This document shows, piece after piece, positions 55,755 to 64,000 of a DNA stretch of 64,000 bases. The translations under genes were made by a program, and so were the position numbers. The stretch comes from Hexactinellida sp. DTS-2022. Its lineage: Eukaryota; Porifera; Hexactinellida. Location: the NCBI GenBank assembly GCA_028753945.1, contig JAPNXP010000003.1:2914001-2978000 (forward strand), given 5' to 3'. The notes under the pieces are model-generated. The model did not search any database, had not been told where the DNA came from, and was given only the letters and a program-made list of their open reading frames with translations. The stretch's first letter is position 1; every line of letters begins with the position of its first letter.

Positions 55755-56185
55755 TTGCCTGGTTCAGATTAAATGCGAAAATTATAAAAATTTCCAGAGA
55801 CATGCAATACATTCTGTTTTATAATGTGACAAAATTATTTGTCGTTTGAACCAAAAGTGCATGAGCTGAATCCAAATTAGTTCCCACGTAACGTAACATT
55901 CCCATAAATCGGAACACCTGTGTCTCATTGTATGTTGTGTTATCATCTAATATTGTGGGCGAATCGAATAAAAACTGAGAGTTATTCCCAAATATGTGCC
56001 TTTATGACGTCATAATCCCGTTATTTCGCTTAGAAAACCAATAGATCGTTGTCGCAGTACAAAATTACCCCTGCATGCCAATTTTCAGCTTTCTGGGACT
56101 CGTAGTCTTTTCAATTAATTCTGGACAAACACGCACACACACACACAAACAGACAACAATTCCTCTTTTAATATATAGATAGATA
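55755..56185 (-). mobile_element. Helitron-like element, 5' part
   Basis: On the minus strand it starts TCTATCTATATATTAAAAGA, then a TGTTTGTGTG stretch, AGAATTAATTGAAAAGAC, GGCATGCAGGGGTAATTTTG and GACGTCATAAAGGC. It is homologous to 44760-45016 and, inside, to 34380-34480. The 3' end is not seen. Confidence 0.5.
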
Positions 56186-56432
56186 GATTTTAAACATCTC
56201 ATAATTGAGGTTAAATTCAGAATGGATCAAAGCAAGTAAGAGTATGTAATTACTCAATTCTCGCACAATAAAGTTATCTAATCTCGTTTCAATAAATATT
56301 CACACAATTGATTAGTTACCAAGTAAAAGGAATTCTTGATCCACTAACGTTATTTCGTAAATTATTAGATTGCATCGAAAAAGAGTAAAATATGCATTCA
56401 AATTCACCAATTCAATCATATTTTCATTAGAA
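56186..56432. other. unassigned AT-rich sequence
   Basis: No gene or repeat is recognised. Confidence 0.3.
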
Positions 56433-57260
56433 CTAGCCCGCTTCGCTTGCTAGGTCGCTTCGCGGCAGAACACAACCACACAGCACACACCAACCGCGAA
56501 GCGGTTGGTGTGTGGTTTATATACTCCTAATATTGATTATAAAGCGTAAACAGGCCTAAAATAGTAGAATTTAACATTGTGAAATTTAGTGATTACGTCA
56601 CCATGCGATAATGAGTAAGCATATTGGTGATCTGGTATGACCAACGTGTCCGCATCATTAATGTACATGTTCTATTAAATTTTCAGATATTTCTCTCTTA
56701 AAGGGCGGGAATTATGTGCGATTAAGTGACTTTTCTGGGTTCTCGAAATGTGACAATGACGTCATAACTTGGCGAGGTGTGAGAAATTTTGAGTGGAAAC
56801 CTCAACTTGTTGGCGGGTGCCAAAAGTTACCCCTATATGCCAAAAATCACATTTGGAAACCGTCCACTTTCTTCAATCAACTCGTAACATACAAACAAAT
56901 ATATATATACACACACCTACCCACCTGTGCTCGACAAAATAAAATTTTAATGGTTGCTAATTAAGCCACCACCTCACTTTTTCTGGTGGCTAAAGAATAA
57001 ACAACGGCCGGTTTAGCAAACCACTGATGACTTAACAAAGTTTTGATGCCGTAAAACAACACTAATGTTAATAACAAATGATGCAACGAAACATATAATG
57101 TACATAAAGTCAATGATCCACAATATATGGTTGATTAGTTAAGCCACCAATGGCAAAATTTGGTGGCTTATTAAATCAGATTTTTGGTGGCTAGCGCCAC
57201 CAAACCACCAAATTTGTCGAGCACTGCTACCCACCCAGGCTTGTGTTTTATTAGTATAGA
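56433..57260 (-). mobile_element. non-autonomous Helitron-like element
   Basis: It is the minus-strand sister of 16897-17369. It starts TCTATACTAATAAAACACAA at 57260, has GGCATATAGGGGTAAC, and ends with GCGAAGCG hairpins and CTAG-T at 56433. Without the inserted hAT MITE and its duplication it is about 520 bp. Confidence 0.65.
56925..57226. mobile_element. hAT MITE with perfect 8-bp duplication
   Basis: The ends CTGTGCTCGACAAA and the complement of CAGTGCTCGACAAA are flanked by CTACCCAC on both sides (56917-56924, 57227-57234). Internal GGTGGCT and AGCCACCA motifs are present. It sits inside the Helitron-like element. Confidence 0.94.
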
Positions 57261-57294
57261 TAACAAAACACTCTTATAAATAATTAGACCAATC

Positions 57295-57400
57295 AAATTA
57301 GATACCAATTGTCGTGGTACGAATTGTCGTGGTACTAATTGTCGCTGGTACTAATTGTCGCTGGTACGAATTGTCGTAGTACGAATTGTCGGACTTCCTT
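57295..57400. repeat. GGTACGAATTGTCGT minisatellite
   Basis: About six 15-16-bp units (GGTAC(G/T)AATTGTCG(C)T) are present. In style it resembles the minisatellite ends of the MULEs in this window, but no inverted partner was found, so it may be a lone end. Confidence 0.7.
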
Positions 57401-57460
57401 TTATTAACTGTTTTACGTAAATCAGCCATCTTCTCCATATTGTGATTACTCTATAGTACA

Positions 57461-60400
57461 GTTGTATGACAGTTTAACTACCATGCAGTTTTAACTACCT
57501 TGTATTAGTATACCATGGATATTCCAGCCATGACAGTTTAACTAACAATAACAATTATACAAATTCTTTGTATGACTTCCTCAACTTGTAGTCCCTATTG
57601 CATGATGAAGTATTCTTTCAATCAAAGCTAATACCTCATCATACTTACTATAAATCACTGAGAAATGGTATATAGAGGCGTGACCTACGTAATATCAGGC
57701 CTTGGCGCAGAAAAACCATGGATAGGTCACAAGGGTTAATTATAATTCAACCATAATTTTTTTTTAAATTTAGAACGTATTAATCCAGACTTCATCTCAA
57801 TTTCACTTTGTTTTATAGTATTAGACGGCCATTTTTTTCACGACTACTTGTGTTCTTTTTACTCTTACTCCATTAAATTATTCTCTATTATACCATTGCA
57901 CGTATTTTCGTAACCTAGTCGAATGCGGATTCTAATTATTTACTTGCTTTTTATACACAAATTTAGCTTTATTTGTTCAAATTGAGTCTTCATCTACCCT
58001 GAAGATGCCTAACACATGTTCCGTACCCAATTGTCGAAGCAATTACAAAGGCGAACCTTATACTCCTTTGTTTTCCTTACCTAAGTGCCCAGACTTGGCT
58101 AACAAATGGATAAGAGCTATTTGCAGAGAAGGCGCGTCAGACTTAAAATCAGTGTATGTATGCATCAAGCATTTTCGTGAAGAAGATATCCATCGAACAT
58201 ACCAAATTCATCAAGGTGATGGGTCTATCCAGCATATAGAACGTTGCAAACCTAAACTTTCAGAAAATTCTGTCCCATGCATCTTACCTAGCTGCCCTAA
58301 ATACCTCTCTTCCTCTACGCCTAAACCTCCCCGTCTTACTTATGAAACGAAAGAGCAAGAATTGTTCGATGAAGCTCTAAAGCTCAGTATTGCCGAACAA
58401 ATAACAGAAATTGATAAATACAATTTAATAGACTTCGAAAATCTCAAAGAAAAGCTCATTTCTGTTACTCTACCTGATAATTGGGTTCACTGGTATTCCG
58501 ATGAATGCACAGTTCACTTTATCAAGCCATCATTATCCGGACAGATATTATCTATCGATTCCACCTTGTCTATTTATCGTTCACTTACTGCTAAGGCTTT
58601 TATAGAGGGCAAAGAAATCCGAATTTCAGTGGACGTTGTCAAGGATATCAGACAGATTGAAACTATCATCCAAGAAATCGATACGAAACAAGCAGTTTTG
58701 AAAGAATGTCCTAATACCACCTATCAACATATTTCTAAGGCTACCGAACATCTAAAGGAATGTATACTACAACTAGAGCAAACACCAGAAACCTCATCAA
58801 GCTTAGATTCCGATACTCAATCAACTGTTTCATGTGATACACGTTCACATATTAACCGTTTACAATTCATACTGTGCCAATTAGAAAATGCTATTGTTCC
58901 TAAAAATAGACGCAAGTATAACATCCTTACACAAGTAGTCGCATTGAAATCTCACTTAATCTCACCAATCTGTTATAATTATTTGCAATCACTAGAGTGC
59001 CTTTCACTACCCCATCATAGAAATCTTCAGAAGCTGTACACTAATATCGGGTTAGAAGATGACTACATCGTATATCTTAAACAAGCAACTGCGGATTTCA
59101 CTCATCAACAACGTAATGTTATAATTCAAATGGACGAAATTCACGTCAAATCGGATCTTACGTATAAGGCTGGTAAAATTTTTGGATCTTCTGGGGATCT
59201 TAATGAACCCACCCGCACTATTTTAGCTTTAATGGTATCTAGCTTATACAAACGGTGGTCTACCATTATACGTCTTATTCCTTGTTCTACAACATCAGCT
59301 GGAATCTTATTTCCGACAATTACAAAAGCTATTTGTGATATCGAGCTTTGTGATCTTAAAGTTCAAGTGCTTTGCACCGATAACTACCCTCTGAATGTCA
59401 GCATTTTCAAACTATTCTCACCTGACAAAACTTTGAATCCTTCTGTTCCCCACCCTTGTGATTCTAACCGTACTTTGTTCCTACTATTCGATTTTGTTCA
59501 CATCTTAAAATCAATACGTAACAACTGGCTAAATCTCAAAGACTTTAATAAAACGTTTCAATATCCTCAGTTTGATGATTTAACCACCACAAACATCGCA
59601 TCATTCGAAGATGTACGTCTGCTCTACAGGTCAGATCAACACAGTGTACTTAAATTAGCTCCGCGTCTTACGGCGAAATCTTGTTGGCCTTCTAAGTTGG
59701 AACGCCAGAATGTCAGCCTTGCACTAAGGATTTTCGATGACTCTACTGCTGCTGCTCTAGCTATTCAGGATTCATCGAGACAGACTTTCAACTATCAGAC
59801 ATCAGACTTCATAAAAATAATAACTAAAGTTTGGAAAATCTTCAATGTTAATACACCCGTAAAAGGAATACACTTGAAAGACGAATATTCAATGCCACTT
59901 CGCTACAATGATGCTAGATTTAGTTTTCTTAGTCACCTGATCTCATGGCTTGATAATTGGCATAATATGCCAGACAGTGGAAAGTTAAGCAAGCAAACGT
60001 TTACAAGTTTTAAGCATTCAACGATATCTCTCACGAAAATTGTCAATCACCTTACTGAAAATTGTGGTTTCGATTATGTCCTCACTTCTTTTCTTCAGAA
60101 CGATCCTTTAGAGCATCATTTTGGTTTATATCGGATGATGGCCGGAGCACACTATCACATTACATATTGCCAAATACTTGAAACAGAACGTCGTTTGAAA
60201 CTCTCTAGTATTTTGAAGTTATTTGTAAGTACTACATCCTCTGGTGAAAAAACTTCATTAAATGATTTTCTCAAATCTTTTGCTACCTCTATTGAAGAAC
60301 AGACTATCTCTGACTCCAACTTGTATCTAACCGACTACTCAAACGAATTAAAGGATTTATCAAATCTAAATCTTGACATCAGAACTTTACAAAGTTTGGC

Positions 60401-61971
60401 TTTTGTCGCTGGCTACGCAGTACATTCTTATTTCAAGAAGTCAAAATGTGAAGCATGTCTTCAGGCATTATCGGAACCTAAACTTCTAGAAATCGAAGAG
60501 CCTAAAGAAAGCAAGTACGTTTTGATATCACTACTTGACAGAGGTTCTCTTAAATGGCCATCTGACTGCGTACTCGAGGCTATTATTTGTCTATGGAAAA
60601 TATTTGTAAAAATCGAGCAAAAGGATCACTTAATGCAAACACTAATAGCTGGGCCCTCTCGCAAGATTCTCATTCAACTGGCTATTGATTCCATCGACGA
60701 AAATCAAAGTGAATCATGGAGGGAGAGGTGTACAGGATGTAACGCGTTAGGTTGGGACGTGTTGCGAAAGCTACTTACATCTACCACGAATTGCATTTTA
60801 TCTAATAAGGTAAAGAATGTAAATTCTCAAATATCATCAAGAGGTGAAGAGAAACGTAAATTAAAGAAGCTCAAAGTACAATGAATCTTTATGCGCTGTT
60901 TCGTTAATTAGTTATTATTAATAAATTAGTACATTAACTACTATACATAATTCGTGCATTCACTTATTTTCTTTCTATTTATGAGAGATTAAATGATCTT
61001 TGGGCAATAATTATATTTTATTAACTGAAAGGGCTAACCTTCTTGACGAGACAATTGTTTATTCAATAACCCAAATTTCGTGTTAACCCTTGTGACCTAT
61101 CCATAGTCCATTTTTTGAAGATAGCACCAAGGCCTGATATTACGTAGGTCACGATAGAGGTAATAATTTTAATATCTTTTCTTTATTAACTGAATTACAT
61201 TACATCGATTTAATGTTCCATGCGTCTACCGTTAGAAAAAAATTGGGGAAATAAGGAATTTCTTTGATTTATTATATCATCAATTGACTCCCAGTTTTTA
61301 TTTTAACTTGTTTGCATTAAAAGTAAATGGCCAACAAGCCCATTTACTAACCCATTATGGACCCTTGGTTTGATAGCTTTTAAAATACACTACCTGGCCA
61401 TAAGTATTTGAACAACAATAAATTTGTATTCATAGTACAGTATATTATTTTAAGCACATAATACTATATGAACTTTTATTCAATGATAATCGCATCGCTA
61501 AAACTATACGTTTCAAAGAATGAAGAATAGCGGCAATTATTTAAATCGATGACAGGTTGGTAGTGATTAGAGCGGTTGACCAAATATATAGCGGGAGTGG
61601 TATAACCTAGCAGACATAGTGGTCAGCTCATTGGGAACAACTCGGATTTTAAGAAAGTTGTTAATTTGAAATGTTCTATGGTTTCATGGCTAATCATGGG
61701 AGGAGTTTGTAGGGAAATTAAATATCAATAAATAATATTAGTCAGAAATAATTGACGGCTGAAAAACAACGATATATAATCTAAGTAACACAATCATAAC
61801 AGCCTATTAGATTGTATACGTTATGTGAGAAAGAATGCGTCATCATGCAATAGGAACTACAATTTTAGGAAGTCATACAAAGAAGTTGTAGAATTGTTAT
61901 TGGTAGTTAATCTGTCATGGCTGGAATATCCATGGTTATACTAATACAAGGTAGTTAAACTGTCATACAAC
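57461..61971 (+). mobile_element. apparently intact P-type (THAP) element
   Basis: The terminal inverted repeats start GTTGTATGACAGTTTAACTA and run about 140 bp inward (to ATTGCATGATGA on each side). The left copy has an extra ~18-bp CAGTTTTAACTACC segment. A second inverted pair lies further in (57672-57739 and 61083-61159), with GTGACCTACGTAATATCAGG and GGATAGGTCACAAGGGTTAA in opposite order. P elements are known to have terminal plus subterminal inverted repeats. One long transposase frame lies between. A clear 8-bp duplication was not identified: the flanks CTATAGTACA and AGTACTATAC are nearly palindromic. Confidence 0.88.
58005..60884 (+). CDS. THAP-domain P-type transposase (THAP9-like)
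   Basis: The product has 959 residues in one frame. Seen: an N-terminal THAP finger (Cys5, Cys10, Trp35, Cys53 and His56 in YVCIKHF). A polar and helical stretch follows (about 190-300, probably the oligomerisation region). The RNase H-like core has Asp377 in QMDEIHVK, Asp459 in CTDNYPLN, FDFVHILKSIRNN, and Glu703 in NDPLEHHFGLYR. The insertion region lies between the second Asp and the Glu. The tail has DRGSLKWPSD and a basic end KRKLKKLK, a possible nuclear signal. Known: P-type transposases bind element ends with the THAP finger and cut by a D-D-E mechanism, using GTP in Drosophila. Drosophila P transposase is shorter, at about 750 residues. No stop or missing catalytic residue is seen, so the gene may be active. 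Broken relatives lie at 21130-21754 and 31795-33464. Confidence 0.93.
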   Translation: MPNTCSVPNCRSNYKGEPYTPLFSLPKCPDLANKWIRAICREGASDLKSVYVCIKHFREEDIHRTYQIHQGDGSIQHIERCKPKLSENSVPCILPSCPKYLSSSTPKPPRLTYETKEQELFDEALKLSIAEQITEIDKYNLIDFENLKEKLISVTLPDNWVHWYSDECTVHFIKPSLSGQILSIDSTLSIYRSLTAKAFIEGKEIRISVDVVKDIRQIETIIQEIDTKQAVLKECPNTTYQHISKATEHLKECILQLEQTPETSSSLDSDTQSTVSCDTRSHINRLQFILCQLENAIVPKNRRKYNILTQVVALKSHLISPICYNYLQSLECLSLPHHRNLQKLYTNIGLEDDYIVYLKQATADFTHQQRNVIIQMDEIHVKSDLTYKAGKIFGSSGDLNEPTRTILALMVSSLYKRWSTIIRLIPCSTTSAGILFPTITKAICDIELCDLKVQVLCTDNYPLNVSIFKLFSPDKTLNPSVPHPCDSNRTLFLLFDFVHILKSIRNNWLNLKDFNKTFQYPQFDDLTTTNIASFEDVRLLYRSDQHSVLKLAPRLTAKSCWPSKLERQNVSLALRIFDDSTAAALAIQDSSRQTFNYQTSDFIKIITKVWKIFNVNTPVKGIHLKDEYSMPLRYNDARFSFLSHLISWLDNWHNMPDSGKLSKQTFTSFKHSTISLTKIVNHLTENCGFDYVLTSFLQNDPLEHHFGLYRMMAGAHYHITYCQILETERRLKLSSILKLFVSTTSSGEKTSLNDFLKSFATSIEEQTISDSNLYLTDYSNELKDLSNLNLDIRTLQSLAFVAGYAVHSYFKKSKCEACLQALSEPKLLEIEEPKESKYVLISLLDRGSLKWPSDCVLEAIICLWKIFVKIEQKDHLMQTLIAGPSRKILIQLAIDSIDENQSESWRERCTGCNALGWDVLRKLLTSTTNCILSNKVKNVNSQISSRGEEKRKLKKLKVQ

Positions 61972-62668
61972 AGTACTATACTATAGTCCAGCAATATAGT
62001 GCATGAAATTCTCGAATTGTGCATTTTCGAGATAAAAGTACCAAATTTTGCACAATTGTAGTATTATAGGTTCTGATCAACTTCAGCTATGTGCCATAGC
62101 AGAATTTTTGGTAGAACAAATATTTCAGGGGGTCAAAAATTGGTGCCCAATCGAAATCGCCGGCAGTATAAATACTGGATAGCTCATTCAAATGCATTCT
62201 TAACGACTTTATATTGTCAGATTCGTGCTCAGCACTTATTTTCCAGCATTTTGATAGGTATATTGACTATATTTGGTAATAATATTTTTTGGTTTTCCAT
62301 GTAAGAATGTGATAACATTCCCATCTCCCAATTTGGAGTAACCATATCGAGTGACCCCTTGTTTTTCTCGGGTATGCTTACTGAGTGCGAATATACTATT
62401 AGAAACACTCTAAATATTAATTGTCGATCCAAAAGTATGCATTTTCATATCCTGCTATTTGATTCGCCATTTTATTACCTATGATCCCTCAATTTTTGTC
62501 CAAAAATAAGTGAACCAATTCAGTAATTGTATTTATGCAACTAGGGCGGACTGGGACAGTCCCACTGGCACTGTCGGTAGTGCCGTTTTGTTCGTGAGCT
62601 GGCCATAAGCCTGCTACACTAGGGAGGGATCTGCCAGCTTACTTCCATATGTGGGGTTGCGTCACCCT
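61972..62668. other. unassigned AT-rich sequence
   Basis: No credible gene is seen; the two short frames at 62089-62432 have no family features and overlap on opposite strands. Confidence 0.4.
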
Positions 62669-62974
62669 CAGGGCCGTGCCACTAATACAAACTGACCAGG
62701 TCAAACCTGGGCAGAATTTTCCAGACCAGGTTCTGACCAGGTGACCTGGTCATATGACCAGGTTCTCACTAACTTGCTGAATTTCAAAACAAATATTAAG
62801 ATAATATTTAAAGTTTAAACTAGTATAATTTTCTAGCGAAAACTCAAATGAAGGAAACCATGATATTAACAGTTTAAGAAGTTAATATTATAAAAAAATT
62901 TACAATGGGTAGCAATGATGCTTACTCTAGTTAGGTTTGACCTGGGCAGGTATAAAAAGGCTCGCACGGCCCTG
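62669..62974. mobile_element. hAT-like short element
   Basis: The ends CAGGGCCGTGCCA and the complement of CAGGGCCGTGCGAGC are present. Subterminal GACCAGGT motifs occur on both sides (CCAGGTCAAACCTGGGCAG, TTTGACCTGGGCAGG inverted). The flanks share ACCCT but offset by a base, so the duplication is unclear. It is related in its ends to 220-320. Confidence 0.7.
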
Positions 62975-63204
62975 TACCCTGCAAATATTATATGTGGTTT
63001 TAAATAGTTACCATTTTAGTTATTAGACTGTTATGATTAGTCACAAATTGACTCACAATTATGACTAGTTTTTATGTTGTTGTAATGCCATCAGATATTA
63101 GTGTTAAAACTGATGCAGCCGCTTCTCTCTTTTTATCAAACAAATGTATTAGTGGGATATCTCGCTCTTTCTGGCTGCATGGGACGATAAATTTATATTA
63201 TTAA

Positions 63205-63400
63205 AATTAGATTGTTGTCCTTTTTTTTGTTTGCTTGTTTGTTTGTTTTTCCCGATTATATTAGAGTGATAGGTCGATATAGAACGGATTTATTATTGAG
63301 ATAGAGACTCACTTCCAATGTTATAAGAAGTAATCATGTATACTGAATCCGATTTTCGTATTTACAAATTCCATTTTGAATCATAGCTGAACAACCAACC
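63205..63400. repeat. diverged relative of the 19640-19800 repeat
   Basis: It shares in order TTGTTTGTTT, GATTATATTAGAGTGATAGG, GAGATAGAGACT, CCAATGTTATAA and ATGTATACTGAA..CGATTTTCGTATTT with the start of the 140-bp array. There is only one unit here. The remaining ends of the window (62975-63204, 63401-64000) show no gene; CAGGGCCAGAGTATCTCAAG at 63646 may be a lone hAT-type end. Confidence 0.6.
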
Positions 63401-64000
63401 TCAGAACAACTATGAGAGATGAGAGACTTGCGGACTTTGGGCGATTAATAGACAAAGGGCCATCGCTTGAATTGGAGGAAGTTCTGTATATAAACTAGAA
63501 TTGAATCCAGAGAAGGTCGAATATTATCACTTCAATATATTATAAGTACAGTAGTGAAAAGAGTTTTCAATACTGTACTAATATAATGCTTAGACATCAT
63601 TAGCTTAATAGTGATTAAATGGAGGGAAGCCAAGTTGGGTCAGAGGCAGGGCCAGAGTATCTCAAGGGGCAAGGGTTTAGATCTGGGGAGCTAGGGGTCT
63701 TAAGTCCTCCCAGATTTTATATAAACAACATGTAAACTATATACCCGTACTATTTATATCACTCCGCATGCGGTGTAAGCCCCATCTACAGCCCTGAAAA
63801 GGTGCCATGGTCCTAGCTAGCCTCCCCTTGGGAAGCTTTTTTTATGCAAGTTTTATTGTCTAATTAGTGTAAATGGGTCAATGTAGTTCGAATTATTGTG
63901 TGGACTGGAGTAAATGCGTCTCATACCATATAGATACTTAATAAAAACATAAAGGTCCATTTGATTCAAGAACAAAAGATGCATATGTTACATCATCCAA

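Noticed and set aside
57295..57400. possible CRISPR-like array
   Set aside because: The units are directly adjacent with no spacers, and this is a eukaryotic nuclear context. The same reasoning applies to 36010-36195, 44205-44535 and 28675-28850.
62089..62432. two short frames of 71 and 67 residues
   Set aside because: They overlap on opposite strands, have no recognisable domain, and lie in AT-rich DNA where such frames are expected by chance.
1..64000. tRNA or rRNA genes
   Set aside because: I looked for T-loop-like GTTCGA-type motifs with matching stems and saw none convincing. A dedicated tRNA scan would be decisive.

Overview
This is AT-rich nuclear DNA of a eukaryote. It holds five recognisable host genes: MND1, RER1, a vWA-Vint protein, HIBADH and VPS26C. 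All five are on the + strand, all are complete, and all have uninterrupted reading frames. The mobile elements (THAP P-type, FLYWCH MULE, KRBA2-like integrase, many hAT and Tc1/mariner or pogo-type short elements, Helitron-like elements) are of the kinds common in invertebrate animals and some close relatives. I therefore favour an animal or animal-related lineage, but the sequence does not name it. The intronless coding sequences, each with a T-A-G 5-16 nt before its ATG, hint at spliced-leader trans-splicing or 5'UTR introns.

Layout. 1-1000: end fragments and short inverted-repeat elements. 1024-1644: MND1. 1729-7340: first complex tandem array, made of a palindromic ~60-bp minisatellite followed by ~0.85-1.5 kb units that end in a ~115-bp hairpin, with several clean insertions. 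7924-9395: long foldback element. 10682-11305: RER1. 12282-14270: repeats. 14270-16282: vWA-Vint gene. 16897-24031: Helitron-like element, broken KRBA2-like integrase, 140-bp tandem repeat, P-transposase remnant, poly-C tracts, a near-perfect 1.07-kb foldback and hAT-type short elements. 24257-25269: P-type short element (with a hAT-type one inside) ending 64 bp before HIBADH (25334-26281). 26793-27692: VPS26C.

27916-43400 is a transposon graveyard. It contains a broken MULE with another minisatellite-ended element in its gene; a broken P-type element split by a 1.5-kb hAT-type element; an intact MULE inserted with a 10-bp target duplication inside an older MULE; and a 1.25-kb element, also with a 10-bp duplication. 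Several of these have terminal inverted repeats that are themselves minisatellites, each with a different unit.

43801-57400: Helitron-like elements and the second complex tandem array (45971-55750, eight hairpin-ended units) with the same order of parts as the first. 57461-61971: an apparently intact P-type element encoding a 959-residue THAP transposase. 61972-64000: no gene, one more hAT-type element.

The host genes are functionally unrelated (meiotic recombination, ER retrieval, valine breakdown, endosomal recycling, and a Hint-domain protein of unknown role), so there is no operon logic. What ties the window together is nested insertion history, which can be read because filled and empty sites, or perfect target duplications, are present for about fifteen elements.
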